The notes under the pieces are model-generated. The model did no database searches. It had not been told where the DNA came from and was given only the letters and a program-made list of their open reading frames with translations. From NCBI GenBank assembly GCA_030544235.1, contig CM060477.1, positions 5,662,934 through 5,726,933 on the forward strand: a stretch of 64,000 nucleotides of DNA, written 5' to 3'. Below are positions 51,877 to 63,912 of this stretch, in pieces. The position numbers and the translations under genes are program-made. Positions within the stretch are counted from its first letter, which is position 1. Every line of letters starts with the position of its first letter. Source of the stretch: Lepturacanthus savala (Eukaryota > Chordata > Actinopteri > Scombriformes > Trichiuridae).

Positions 51877-53254
51877 TGTGTGTCACATTACTAGCAGGCG
51901 CTGCCAGTCAGCTGGGTGGCATCCAGTCAGCTACAGATGTCGCCACAATAAAAATAGAGAGTGTCAGACTTTGCAAAATAAAAAGTTATGGGGAGTGAGA
52001 TTTTGTCAGTGCCTGCCCAAATCCAAAACTCTCACTCCCCCTGCCAGAATGTTCCCTATTTTAACCATAAGCCTGTCCTGTGTTTCAAAAGTATTTAAAA
52101 ATAAAGCTCCTGCGTATAATGAAAACTACTTTTAATAGAGGTAAGGTAAACAAGGTGAGAAGTGAGGAGAGAGATATAACAAAAAAAAAATCAAGAAAGC
52201 CAAAATGAACTAGAAAGATAAGATAGTGACAGAGTTCAGAAGCAATGATGTAAGAGATGCCTGGAACGGCAGGAATAAAATGAGTGGGTGCTATGAAGAG
52301 AGGGAATAAAGCAGTGAGTAACTGATGTACAGCTAGCTGACAGTCTTAAAAACGTCTGGTTGAGGTTTGATGATCTCATGATTTTGCAGAGCAGACTGTC
52401 GGACTGATCTGCAGGACTAGAACGAATCCAAACATCATTTTTGATGTTGACACTGTTGCAAGGTTTTTTAGGTTCACCAACAGCAGAAGGAGTGGAGGCC
52501 TGAATGAGGCGTCTGACGCTTATATGAATGTTACAAAAGATTGCAGCAATCTGGAAATTATTGTTCCTGTCGCAATGCACACAACCCCCAAGTCCTTAAA
52601 TGATTTTGGCCCTAACATCTTTGGTCGTGAAGGCTTTTGAAAAGGTGATACAGCAGGCTGTTGTGCAGGAGATGCCGGGTTATCTTGAGGGCCCTCTGAC
52701 TCATGCCAGAATTCTCTTCATCGATCTTTCTTCTGCTTTTAATACTATTCAGCTCCACTAGCTTGCAAAAAATACTTTTTTTTGTAGATTTCAATCTTGA
52801 TATTAATACTATTGGATGGATTTTAGTCATATAAAGTGACAGATCACAGTGTGTTAGAGTGTGAACGGTGTCCTCTCAAACGAGCTCCATTCCTCAACCT
52901 TTTCACCTCAACCATCGCTCCTCGTCTATGTTCTTTCTACTAACAGCTGCAGAAGCAAATTCGAAAACAGAGACATTATCAAGTTTGCAGATAACTGTTA
53001 TAGTCAGCTAAAGCAAGGTGAACTACATCATGAGCTGGTGATTAATGACTTTGTATTGCGGAGTCATTCCTTGTATTAAATGTGGCCAAAACCGAAGATA
53101 GGATAATTGACTTCAGGAAGACGGCACCCAAGCCCAGACTCACAGTTAAGGAGGGAAGTGAGATTTCTCTGGTGGGTAACTGTACATATTTCACTACTGT
53201 GTTAAATGACAAGTTGAGCTTTTAGGCAAATGCTGATGCCGTTTTCTAACAAGG

Positions 53255-53865
53255 TAACGGAGTGGGAACGGAACATATTCAGACCCAAATTGCAGCCATT
53301 TGCTAAAATCTTTTAAGTTCATTTTCCCCCTCATTGTGCTCATAGCACTCCGTAGTGAAAGAAAAACATGCAATTGTTAAAATTTTGGGAGATTTGGGAT
53401 TTATTTAAAAATAATAATAATAATATGTAAGCCATAAGTATTCAGACCCTTTGCTGTGATACTTATACTTCTGATTATACTGATGTAATTAGAAAAGCCA
53501 CACACTCGTCTATATAAGACCAGACTTAAATCCATCTGAGGATCTGTGAAGAGACCTGCAGATGGCTGTCGACCAGTGTTCACCATCCAACCCGACAGAA
53601 CTGGAGAGGATCTGCAAAGAGGGATCCCCAAATCCAGGAGTGAAAAACTTTTGCATTATTTTCAAAAAGACTCAAAAAGGATCTGAATACTTATGGCTGT
53701 GGGATATTTCAGTTTTTCCTTTTTAATAAATCTGCAAAAATGTCAACATTTTCATGTTTTTCTGTCAATATTGGGTGCTATGTGTACATTAATGAGGAAA
53801 AAGATGAACCAAAATTATTTTAGCAAATGGCTGCAAAATAATAAAGAGTGAAACATTTAAAAGCT
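53255..53865 (+). mobile_element. Tc1-like deletion derivative inside the LINE
   Basis: The left tip CGGAGTGGGAACGGAACATA plus TTCAGACCC begins a Tc1-like terminal repeat, and the right arm ends in GGCTGCAAAATAATAAAGAG. Between them, CAGACCCTTTGCTGTGATAC and TCTATATAAGACCAGA belong to the 5' leader. They are followed directly by the transposase 3' end (ATGGCTGTCGACCAGTGTTC, GAACTGGAGAGGATCTGC). Most of the transposase gene has been deleted. The element separates LNDKLSF from IESVLCF of the surrounding LINE. Confidence 0.88.
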
Positions 53866-54190
53866 CATGTTTTGTTGGGCTTCTATTGAATCTGTGCTGT
53901 GTTTTTGTCTTGTGGTATGAAAATAGGAGTCTGACTGATACAAATAGGCTGGGTCAGCTGGGCAAAACAGCTCGCAAAATTACTGAGGCGACCCAGACTA
54001 AACTCTGTGACCTTCATGATAGGCAGGTCATGAGGAAGAGCCAAAACATATTTGGATGTAGCGATTACCCCCTCACACACGTTCTTAGTGCTTCTTCCTT
54101 TGGAGAGAACGTTCAGAATTCCTCCCCAAACTCCTTTGTCTGCACCACTATAACGATGCTAACTTTGCACAAATAAAACTTTACAATTTA

Positions 54191-54353
54191 TTGCACTAAG
54201 GACATTCTCCATTTTAGCATACTGAAATTTCCCATCCTTGCTTTCTTACTTTCTTTTTTCCATATGAAGTGATCTTGTTTTCCCTGTATGTTGAACTTGA
54301 TTCTTCATATACTGAAAGCATATCATGCATGACATGTGAGAATGTATATATTG

Positions 54354-54389
<36 letters not shown>

Positions 54390-55309
54390 GGTGGTGAGTG
54401 TCCAGGGGTACGTGTGTGGACATGATGAGTGTGTCTCTGGAGAGCACAGCCAAGCAGAACTGTGATATGTGGAGGGGGGCCTAATTAAGGTGCGACGTGG
54501 GTTCAATATGCTGCCCTCAGCACTGCTGACCGAACACTTCTAATGGGACACGCAGGTGTCAAAGAACATGGGAAAACATGAGGAGGGCTACTTAATAAAT
54601 AGATAATCACATCAGTTTCCCTCCCCGCCTCATTAAAGGCCGCTCGGTCTGTGCTTCATTAAAGAGCGGAGGAAGCATTACGCTCACTATAGGAAGCTGA
54701 CCGCGATGATACCTGGACGTGTTTCTCATAAAATGTTTCGCTGATTGTTATGTCGTTATCATAAATGATTTTCAAAGCGGCGGAGTTGCTGGAGATGCTA
54801 GGGGATGCGGGAAAGGCTAAAGGAGGCCATCTGCAATTAATTACACTCGCCGTCTGCATACAAATCAGCGAGCAGGTGATGGGGAGGCTGAGAGGCTGAC
54901 AACAGATTTAACATCTCAGTGAGCGGGTGAAGATGGTCTAAGTTGGCAGCTCCAATCCTCTCTCTCTCTATCTCCATCTAGCCCCCCCCCCACGTCCCCG
55001 CCAGCCTCCCTGGTGATGATGGTGGCTGTGGTGGAGCGGCAGCAGCAGCGGGCCAGCTGGCGCCCCGTTGGAAGGGCAGGTTGGGAGGGCAGCCAGGCTA
55101 ACTGTCAGAGGCCTGCCAGCACCGCCGAGGAGCCGGACGTTATCCGATCTGCTACACATGACGCAGTTAACACACACACACACACACCAGCTTTGCATCA
55201 CTAAACTGCCACACTGACTACATTATATTCCCAATCCTAGACCCTCCAGTTTATCAACTTTTAACATGAATTCAGAATCACTTAATTCACATTGAATCAC
55301 TGTCGTCAG
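54191..55309. other. Repeat-poor upstream block, candidate regulatory
   Basis: A TG run lies at 54357-54387 and a CA run at 55170-55187. The stretch 54500-54950 has mixed AT-rich homeodomain-like words (CTTAATAAATAG, CTCATTAAAGG, CTGCAATTAATTACAC) and CpG-containing words, and no repeat hallmarks. It is the sort of sequence that is often conserved, but conservation cannot be judged here. Confidence 0.4.
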
Positions 55310-55440
55310 TTTTATTTGTATAGCCCTAAATCAGGGTGACACAGTAGCGCTGGGGTGTATCCCTGCCTCTCACCTGTAATGAGCTAGGATTTGCTCCCTG
55401 ATGACAAATAAGCGACTATAGAAGATGAATAGAAGATGAG
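55310..55440 (+). repeat. Short LINE-tail fragment (L2-type)
   Basis: GGGTGACACAGTAGCGCTGG, GAGCTAGGATTTGCTCCCTG and AATAAGCGACTATAGAAGAT resemble the beginning and end of an L2-type tail with the middle missing. Confidence 0.55.
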
Positions 55441-55668
55441 CCCAAAATCAAAAGAAGAGGTTGTGCACAGAGGACAGGTGCTAAGGAGAGGCAAAAAAGC
55501 TGCATTGGAACAAGAAAAAAGAACTCACTGTCAATCACTAGCGTAACCATGGATTTACTTTTACATTTTGGTTCAGGTACTTTTTATAGCCCGGAATCAC
55601 AAATCACAGATTCACCTAAATGGGTTTTACACGTTGAACAACTGCAAACCAACATCCCCTGTTGAGAC
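55441..55668. other. Spacer, nothing recognised
   Basis: This is a short unique-looking stretch. Confidence 0.4.
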
Positions 55669-55872
55669 CAGAGTTAGGCAACCCTAGTCCTAGAGAGAAG
55701 CTGTGGATGCAGGTTTTTGTCCCAAACAAGCAGTAACAAACCCGATTCTGCTAATCAACCATTAGAGCCCTTGCTAAGGACCTTCATTAGTAGAATCATG
55801 TGTGTTACTGCTTGGTTGGAACAAAAACATGAACCTACAATGGTCATCTAGGACCAGGGTTGCCTTCCCCTG
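55669..55872. repeat. Fold-back MITE, better-preserved copy
   Basis: AGGCAACCCTAGTCCTAGA on the left and TCTAGGACCAGGGTTGCCT on the right are inverted with one mismatch. The element continues outward to CAGAGTT and CCCCTG and folds back through its centre (GATTCTGCTAATCAACCA against AGTAGAATCATG). It is the reference copy for the decayed element at 1234-1395. Confidence 0.88.
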
Positions 55873-56055
55873 TCTTGGACCCTCACATCCTACAAGGAAA
55901 AAATCCCTAAAAACTTTTAATTGGGGAAAAATCAAGAGGACGAAACTTCCGGAAGTGTAATAGAAATAGATGATGTGTGCACAGGATGGAATACAATAGA
56001 TTTAGAACAGGAAAAGAATTGACATTGACATTTATTGGAATAACAGAACTCATAA

Positions 56056-56249
56056 TACACTCACAATAAGTTAGAGAAATTGTGAGAGACTGAATGAATG
56101 GAACTAATTAAACTAATAAAAATGGTGTTTTTTCTAATTCATTATTAGTAATATCAGAGGGAACTTTGACTTATTTAATAAAAATTCAGAGAGAATAGGA
56201 AAAGCACTCATGTAAATTACAATATCCCTAACTTCTTTGGAGTAGTGTG
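56056..56249 (-). repeat. Mariner-type MITE (copy 2, inverted)
   Basis: TACACTCACAATAAGTTAGAG on the left and ACAATATCCCTAACTTC to AGTAGTGTG on the right carry the family ends. The interior words AATTCATTATTAGTAATATC and GTTTTTTCTAATTC are the reverse complement of copy 1. Confidence 0.82.
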
Positions 56250-57069
56250 GTGAGGATGAGGCGAACACACCAGTTTATGTACATTTGATCTGAGCTTTCG
56301 CGTAGTTTTGCAATCTCAGTTCTGATGAATTTGCAAACCATCTTTACACTACTGACTTTTTGCGGAACAAGCTTTCAAATTAGCTGCGTCACGCCATCCA
56401 ATTTTGTCTAATCCTGCTTTGCCGAATGAGGAGGAACGCCAACTGAATCCACATCAAACAAAACAAACCCGCAGCAGCTACTGCACACAGCCCACGAGTG
56501 ACATGAAAGCTTCGAGCGCCAATTATTTGGCGAGAATGCACAGATGGATATACTGTGGAACTTTCTGGTGTGACTTATGCTAATTCAGATCTGATAATAA
56601 TGCTGACCTTAAACCTAAATCTAATACCTGACTGTGGAAGCAGACTGGCAAAATAAAATACACACACACACATACAGTATCAACTCTAATAGGTCAGCAA
56701 CAAATGATTTTGTTTTTCATTATCGTTTCATCTAGTGTTGATTTCCTTGATGTAACATTTGGGACAGGGCACCGAAAATAGTAACAACAACATATTTACT
56801 TGGACACAGCTAAATCCTTTAAGGGGGAAAAAAAACACACAAAAAACAACCCGGTAGAGTCTGGAGAGGAATGAAAAATCCAGGCAAAATCCAAAACCAA
56901 AATCTGGCAAGCAATCATTAGAGCTGGAGTGCACAAACTAGGCTGACAATGACTATCTGGCAACAGTACAGCAGAAACACTGGGTTTAAAATACACAGCC
57001 ACTGATTACCAACTACACACAGGTGAGTGAAACAAGGCTGAGGTAAATGAGGCAATCAACGGGAAGTCT
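56250..57069. other. Upstream sequence, nothing recognised
   Basis: This is unique-looking DNA with a CA run near 56660-56672. Confidence 0.45.
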
Positions 57070-57640
57070 AAAGCCTAGTCCACACAAACATAGTTTTGAA
57101 ACCAAACTTTTCTGGCCCCCAGTTAAAAAAAGAAATTCTCATCCACATCACCGGTGTGGTAAATTATAGCTCCATCCACATGAAACAACAAAATCTGCCT
57201 CAAAATATAATAGGCCCTTTTAGCCAATCACAAGGCTAGAGTGCTACACAAGTCTCCATGGATACAACTTCCTGTATCAACAAGAAATTGTGTTTTTTTG
57301 CAGGAAATTCCATCTACAGAAGACAAGAGTTGATCAGACTGGTGCAAGAGACTGGTTTGGAAGCATTTTAGAAATAGGGTTAATGCCAGGGAGAGGAGAT
57401 ATTTCTTCAGGTTTTTAGCGAATATTTGATTGTATAGTAGGATATAGTACAATAGAGTACTAGTCCTGTAGATGGCAGCAATGCAACTTTTTGGATGGCA
57501 GCTGCTTTAAAACCCCAATGAAGAAGAAGAGGAGAAATAAGTAGTAATTGTGGTTTTCCCATCCACACATTATATAAAAAAATCCAGTTCAGGAGCACAA
57601 AAGTGCAGTTTTGTGTGGATGAAAGGCCGAAACTCTGCAG
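57070..57640 (-). repeat. AGTCCACAC-ended element
   Basis: The left end GCCTAGTCCACACAAACA is inverted relative to the right end TTTTGTGTGGATGAAAGGCC. The interior (57200-57500) is the reverse complement of 10003-10348, sharing AGCCAATCACAAGGCTAGAG and CTAGTCCTGTAGATGGCAGC. It is hAT-like by its ends and has no transposase. The minus-strand open frames at 57228 and 57407 are repeat shadows. Confidence 0.82.
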
Positions 57641-57959
57641 AGACAAACGCTTTTAAAAATACGGTTGTGATGTCACAAATCACACAGGCCTGCCCCCTTC
57701 AATGAGCACAGAGGAACTTTCCACAGACGTAAAAGCAGCCTTCTAGGGTCAAACTCTGCACCAACATCATGCTGCACAGTGACATTCAAACATTGAACTG
57801 TTCAAACAAGAAGAAAGACATTGAAGGGGGTTTAGAAAGATGTCGCCATTAAGAAGCTGGAAGGAGAGAATTTGGGGCATTTTTGGTTTTAAAAGTAGTT
57901 AAATTGATTCATCACAAACATGTACAAACAGATACGCTCACAACAGAATGTATTATTAT
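57641..57959. other. Spacer, nothing recognised
   Basis: This is unique-looking DNA between two repeats. Confidence 0.4.
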
Positions 57960-58150
57960 TTATCGATGGGTTTGAGAGCAAGGCCTCGTATCACCGGCAG
58001 TGATGGCAGAGACTTTCTGCTTCTTCCTTTGGGGAGAATAATTAGAGTCCCTCTCAAAGAACAAAAGAAAGTAAAAAGCTTTGTCTGCACAAACTATAAC
58101 AATGCTACATTTACACAATTAAAACTATACTAACTGTATTGTGTGAGTGC
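57960..58150 (+). repeat. LINE 3' end, second copy
   Basis: The plus frame gives GRIIRVPLKEQ, then KSFVCTNYNNAT. The following non-coding part, TTTACACAATTAAAACTATA, matches the 3' end of the LINE at about 54075-54190 (TTTGTCTGCACCACTATAAC against TTTGTCTGCACAAACTATAA). It is a strongly 5'-truncated insertion. Confidence 0.7.
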
Positions 58151-61077
58151 TAGACTGAACATTTCTGTTTTTCTTTCCCCTAGTGGGACCATAGCTCGAA
58201 CTTCTGGAGTAGAGTACGTGGAACCTTGTGGGAACCAGTTGCATCAGGCCCTTTTATTCACTGAAGGTTACCTTTAGTGAAACTTGACCTGTTAGCCCCA
58301 CATGTAGCCTACTGTTTAACATTCAAAAAGTCTTTCCAGCTTTGCCCTTTTTCTTCACACTTTGACGCAGTCGTCCTGTCTGTCACATCTTCTGTTTGCC
58401 GATCTGCTCCTGTCTGTCTCCGTCCCCCCCCCGTCTCGCTATGTCAGTCTGTCTCTACGCTCATTATCAGGGTTGTGTGTAGTGAGGCTCAGCGAACATT
58501 ACATGCGCCATCTATTCGCCAGATGTTATTGCTTACACGGTGACGATTTCATAAGGTGCTGTGACAATTTCATTAACTTCGGGGAAATCAGACTCCCTTT
58601 TTTCAGAGAAGGAGAAAATGGAGAGGCGCTGGGTGTTCAGGATCTGAAAATGCTGCTACATTAGCAGGATGCGGGAGGAATACATCACCGAGGAATTACC
58701 GAGCACAATAGACGAGTCAGAGACATTCTCCTCTATTTTAATGAGATATGCTCAGCTCCTGCTACCTACGATCCCGGGCTGTAGGTAAATGAAAGTGCCC
58801 CAGGATGGCAGCGCTCAATTGTTACTGACACTCTTTAATCTGCCAGCAACGCAGCTCATTTTCCTATATCGGCCTGTGCGATGGATTCAAGTTTTCAAAT
58901 TGAGAGACGTGGGATGATCTCAGACGTATCCCATTTCAGGGACAGATTGCGTTCTGCAAGCTAGGCCGCGGAGAGGGGAGACATTGTGGCGGCGTGCCGG
59001 AGACGCCAACGACCAACGACGGTCACATGGTTAATGGGGTTTGAGTGGAGGCAGAAGACGAGGGGGTGATCGCCCTCCCTGATCACATTAGTCACATATC
59101 GATCTCGCCCCTCTGTTTGCTTGGTAAAAAACGAAACCAGCACGACATAATCCTATTCAGTGGCTCTTTCCATAAATACTTGCACAGATTGAGAGGCATC
59201 TATGATAAGAGGGTCTATCTTTTTACATCTAAGGTTTCCCTGGAAGAGGTGTTCACGCTCCATCTAAAAAAATTACCATATGCAGCGCGTTTCTTGAGGA
59301 TCGGGAATGCAAAAGTGAGTCGTCTCCTTGTCTTTATCAATTTGGAAGGCTATATCTTATCTACTGTACACACACCTATATAAGGGTCACGTTGCCACAG
59401 ACACACACACACACAAATATAAATGTACATAATGACAGCAGTTTGTGATCACTAAGACAGATGAAGAGATAAAGTGGATTCATCAAAAAGGCACGTCGCG
59501 TAAACTCTGTGGCCGGCGATGCATAATTCGTCGTTGATCAAATTTGACAAGTTCTTATCTTCCTGTTTGGGGTTTGTTATGGAACGGCGCTGCGGCTTTT
59601 CGCGTTGTCGCATTGTCTCCGGCTGTCGTGAGAGTGAAAGAAGCCTAATTTCCATTTTTACAGTCGGGGCCACATTAGCATACATTTCTCCATGCGCTAG
59701 TGGGAAGAAGGGAAGGGGGGGGGGGGCAACTGGGGTCCTCATCAGATAGGATTAAAGAAGAGTCTGCTGGAGCAGAACAGATTTAGGGAGAGACAGGCAG
59801 AGATAGCGGGGAGGAGAGAGGTGTACAGAGGGATTGAGAGCACAGGGAGAAGAAAGGCAGGGGCAGGAATAGTTGGACCATGAAACGCCAGCATTCGACC
59901 TGGTACGCGGCTCCTCTGCAGTGCATTGGAACCAGTTATTAGATGGTGTTTGAGTCTCCCAGTTAATACTCATGTCTGTTTCAGCTTTGAGTTTTTGTCC
60001 TCATTGTCGACAGCCTTTAGAAAGTCCACTCCTTCACCCGGGGTCACCCCATCACACCAGGTTACATCAGACCGTGAAGCTGAAACGTCCAGGAAGTGGC
60101 ATTCCGCTCACGTAATTTAACTGCATAGTTTTTCTTAGCACAATGTCGCCTCGCCCTTGTAAGGTACATTAGAGGAATTGATGGTATATTTGCTGCAACT
60201 TGGATAGATCATTTAAGTTGCACTCACACAATGAAAATGTATCACATAAAATGACATTTCAGAGCGTTCAAAGGCAATGTAGTGTACAGTGGCAGACAGA
60301 TGAGTTTTCACACTCGGAATGACTGACTTAGATGTTCACAACCACAAGATGAATAGCTCTGAATTCAAAAGGATAGTTCTGGGGTATTTTTCTTTTTTCT
60401 GTCTGCGGGTTATTTCCCCAGCTCCTGCCGCTGCGCCGCTTCACTCAGATTTTGTCTGTTACCAAAGTTTCACTTTTTTTTTTCTTTAATCCACTGGGTC
60501 CGAGCGCAAGTCAGTCAAAATCAAAAGTGATTAAATGTGTCCCTTCAAAAGCGTTCCTCATATGACATTTATCGGAGGCTTGTAACTTCAGGCGGGATTA
60601 GTAGTTAGCTGTACTGTGGAAACTCAGGGAAGTCAGGATGCCTGCTTCATACGGCAGGTCTCTGTGGTCTCATGCTTAGTAGTTTGCTTTGAGAGCTTTA
60701 AACCAGTTTTTTTCTTTTTTGTTCACTCGTGGTCGGTTTTGCTATGAAAGTGGTGAAGAGCAAATTAGGTTTGTCACCAATCTCGCATGCATTTCCTCAG
60801 CCAGCTTCTGGGCTGCACCTGGGGCTGATCTCTGTACACTGGTAGGATTTCTGAGGTCTATGATCTTTGTTCATTTCGCATTTAGTCATAAATTTAAATA
60901 TTAAAATTGCTTGTTCCAGTGATGTAATAAGGGCTACCAATGTAAGTCAATTTACTTTAACAAAATGATACTGAGATAGGATAATATACACAAACGGTAC
61001 AAGACTGTAAACACAAGCCACTTGGATTTTACTGAATATTAAGTATAGAGATGGATATGAATGTATCTAGCCATCTA
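58151..61077. other. Repeat-poor upstream block, candidate regulatory
   Basis: The part 58480-59720 is free of recognised repeats and mixes CpG-containing and AT-rich words. A 112-codon plus frame (59045-59383) and a 96-codon minus frame (59452-59742) are present but lack protein features. A G run lies at 59715-59727, followed by purine-rich sequence to 59870. I see no gene. Confidence 0.4.
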
Positions 61078-61563
61078 CTATTCATCTAGAATTTTATTTA
61101 GCATATTATACAGCTTTGAACATTCATTTTTCACCAAGATCCTATAAATGACAGTTGAGTTGGACCACTGCACGAAGTCTTCTCCAACACACACCAAAGA
61201 CTCTGGATGGGATGAATGTCTGGACTCTGGTGGCCAATCCATGTGTGAAAATGACGTCTCGTGCTCGTTGAACCACTCCATCACAGTTTGAGCCATCTCA
61301 CAGTTTTTAATAATGTGTTGGACCAACAATGCCTTCAAACCAACCAAGAAGTCCAGTTGATGCCAATGATTTGACCAACTTTTTCTCAACCACGTGCTGT
61401 CTTTCCACATGGTTGTTTAAGAAATGACAAGCTACTCATTGCATCAGTTGGGGTTAAATAACTTGCCACCTGACAGATAATCACCCATGTAGATATTATC
61501 CAATAGGAGACTCTGTTTACTTTGGTAAATCCAGGTGGTAACTTTCTTTGGACAGGCAATGTA
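61078..61563 (-). mobile_element. Tc1/mariner-like remnant
   Basis: Read on the minus strand it begins TACATTGCCTGTCCAAAGAA and continues with GTTATTTAACCCCAACTGAT and GAGTAGCTTGTCATTTCTTA, the leader of a teleost Tc1/mariner-like family. It then joins a transposase piece giving MEWFNEH, and DWPPESRHSSHPES where active relatives have a DWP-x-SPDLNPIE stretch, so the key Asp and Glu positions are lost. The element is internally deleted and its far end is missing. Confidence 0.75.
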
Positions 61564-62339
61564 TATGGCACAGTAGCTCATGTTCTTCACTGTCAGGTCA
61601 CGCTCCTACAAACAGGAGAAAACAATCGCAAAGGTAAAAGGGCACTTTCTCCTTTTAGGGGCAAAAGGCAGGTTCTTGGGCACCCAAAGCCCCGCCCCCC
61701 TCTACATACGAGAGCCAGAGTGTCACGTCTTAATGAGCTCAGTGATGTAGTTGATGCTCTCTTGTGCCAGAGGTTGGAATTCAACCCTCAGCTAAAGTAA
61801 AATGAACATTGTCATACCAACTTTCTTGTTGTCTCCCTATGTTTCTGCTTGCTGTTTAAAATTGCTTCAATTAGCCTAAAACATCCTCAGTTTGTCTACA
61901 ATTGTTTTCTTTCATTTAGGAAAACTCTAAATTGGACTTCTTCCATTTTTTCCCCACTCGAAGGGCATCTATATGAACAATCTGACCCCATTACAATGAG
62001 AACTCAGGGTACTGCATTACATCCACTTCATATAAAGGGTACATCACATTCTCTTCTGGGGATAGTATAGGCCAATATCACATTTTCTTCCACTGAAAGG
62101 GCCCCAATGAGGACACAGAGTGTCACATACAGGATGGCTACAGGACATTTCATCCACAGCAATTACAGTACTTTGGTATGTTTTTTTCTTTTATGTAGGA
62201 ACCATTTATCATGTTTGCTCTACTCTACCTTAGAGGGCCCTTTTCCGGTACTCATTTCTCCTCAAAGCAGCATTGTCTTTGATCACAAATGAATACTGAG
62301 CAAACTCCATCTGCTGATAAAGATATGAGATAAAGATAA
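61564..62339. other. Upstream sequence, nothing recognised
   Basis: Two similar short words, TCCACTTCATATAAAGGGTA and related CATATAAAGG-like sequence, occur here. No gene or repeat family was identified. Confidence 0.4.
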
Positions 62340-62635
62340 AAGACCTGTAAGAAGTTACATTTGAGAATTAAATCATTGTAATTGTCAGGAAGGTCTAGAA
62401 ATAGTGTCCCATTTCTAAAAATGAGAAAACGTGCCTTAAAACGAGCCATCAGGACTTGAGTTGTGATGTCACAATTATACAGACACTTCCCACCGCCTCA
62501 TTCACAGCCATTCATATGAGCCAATCAGAGAAGAGGCTTGTTAATATCAATGAAAGTGAAAAACAACTGGTCCTTTCTACAGCTTAAAACCACAAATACG
62601 TCTTATTAAAACACCAAAACTTCAATAGACCTTTG
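62340..62635 (-). repeat. TTAAAG-ended MITE (copy 2, inverted)
   Basis: CTTAAAACGAGCCATCAGGA, GAGTTGTGATGTCACAA and AGAGAAGAGGCTTGTTAATA are the reverse complement of blocks in 34424-34815, in the expected order. Confidence 0.75.
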
Positions 62636-63181
62636 AGATCATTTTTTTCCCCTCATGCTACTTTTTCTACTGTCAAGAATCACAAACTTTTCTCTCTCTG
62701 ACCTTCATGAGACAAAAACTGATGAAGTTCACACAGAGCAAAATGTTGTGATTCAATAAATATTCAAGTGAGACGATGACCGACCTTCCCGCGACGCACC
62801 TGTCAATTATTCATGTGTGCAGAGATATTTAAAAAAAAAAAAAAATCCATGGTTACAAATTAAATTTCAACTTCACTATTATAATTTCTATGTTGAGTGC
62901 CAAGAATGTGGCAAGGATTGAGAAATTCACCCTTGGCCTGTCACGTAAGGGTGTTTTTCCATATGTGCCAATCAATTTGACAAGAATCTATTAATTCTTC
63001 ACATAATCCTTTATTGTAGAAAAAAAAAAGATAATGACAAAGCACCAATTGCGTGAAAACATTCCTCTGCTCCAGCACTCAATGGCTTGTTTGACTTGGG
63101 CAGATTTAGACTGTGGAAAACATGTTACTGTGGATTTTAGATCCGATTTTTGAGGCATTTCTCCTTCATATATAAGCAGCA
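62636..63181. other. Upstream sequence, nothing recognised
   Basis: This includes an A run (62831-62844) and CTGTCAATTATTCATGTGTG. No family was assigned. Confidence 0.4.
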
Positions 63182-63300
63182 AACAGAAAGAGGGGATGAC
63201 CTGCAGCAAAAGGCCCTAAGCCGGACTTGAAGCCAGGCCTCTGCAGCAAAGACTCAGCCTTGATAAGTGGTAGGCAATCTATGAGGTGAGCTACCGGGGC
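63182..63300 (-). repeat. tRNA-derived SINE
   Basis: On the minus strand it starts GCCCCGGTAGCTCACCTCAT (A box position). The B box GGCTTCAAGTCC is at 63223-63234, then comes GGGCCTTTTGCTGCAGGTCA, the tRNA-unrelated body typical of a percomorph SINE. The tRNA-like part cannot fold into a proper tRNA, so it is a retroposon and not a tRNA gene. Confidence 0.82.
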
Positions 63301-63672
63301 AGTTTCTTCGAGAAGCAGCATGGAAATGGAAAGCCTTTGTGGCTGATACAATCAGTCAAGAAATAGCAGCGGTAGCCGAGAGTCACGGGCGGAATCCAAT
63401 GCTCTATATCGAACGTCCTCGCAAAAACTCTTGGATGATAATCAATATTTCTTTTCAAATGGAAGTCCTACACAGTGGCCACATTGTCAGAGCTGCTCTC
63501 AATTTTGCTCCGTGTTGTGTTAAAAGAAAACATGTTTGTCCGTAGGTTTTAACTTCAGATATACAGAATCAGTTTAAGCTAAAATGTCTGACTGCGTGGT
63601 GCAAAGAGGAACATTTTTGTTTATTCAATCAAGCGGGCGACCATATTTCTGCAGTTTTAACCCTTATATGCC
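63301..63672. other. Upstream sequence, nothing recognised
   Basis: The 68-codon plus frame at 63339 shows no protein features. Confidence 0.4.
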
Positions 63673-63912
63673 ACCGTTCAAATGTTTGGAGTTGCCCAGA
63701 CAATTTTGTGTTTTCCATGAAAAGTCACACTTATTTACCACCATGAGTTGTAAAACGAACAGAAAATATAGTCAAGGTTAGAAATAATGATTCGTGAAGG
63801 TCAGTTTTCTAGCTTCTCTAAGCTGTTTTCAGCTGAACTAACATGGTTGCACAATGGTTTTCTAACCATCCATTAGCCTTGTGAAGCAATGAGCAAACAC
63901 ATTGTACCATTC
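63673..63912. mobile_element. Tc1-like terminal-repeat remnant
   Basis: ACCGTTCAAATGTTTGGAG, AGACAATTTTGTGTTTTCCA and AACAGAAAATATAGTCAAGG are the left arm of a teleost Tc1-like family. They join directly to GGTCAGTTTTCTAGCTTCTC and AACCATCCATTAGCCTTGTG of the opposite arm, so the whole transposase gene has been deleted. The right tip is not recognised. Confidence 0.8.

Larger units (their letters stand above)
50035..54190 (+). mobile_element. CR1/L2-like LINE split by nested insertions
   Basis: The pieces are collinear on the plus strand. The endonuclease part (50035-50650) gives NKVDELQANVI, METTWL-like MEKTWLRGHK, SNRRCC and DHNVVHLSLMYK. The linker (52135-52590) gives VTEFRSNDVRDAWN. The reverse transcriptase (52590-53254) gives LTSLVVKAFEKVIQQ, HARILFIDLSSAFNTIQ, IIKFADN, LNVAKTEDRIIDFRK and LNDKLSF. 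The C-terminal part (53880-54190) gives IESVLCFCLV, RLGQLGKTARKI and LCDLHDRQVM. The polymerase FADD box has become FADN, and many stops and frameshifts are present. Insertions at 50966-51876 and 53255-53865 separate the pieces. The same 3' end occurs at 57960-58150. Confidence 0.85.

Noticed and set aside
59045..59383. 112-codon plus-strand frame
   Set aside because: It ends in a CA run, has no domain, signal or splice evidence, and could not be matched to a family.
63182..63300. tRNA gene on the minus strand
   Set aside because: A and B box-like words are present, but the cloverleaf is broken and the sequence continues into a SINE body.
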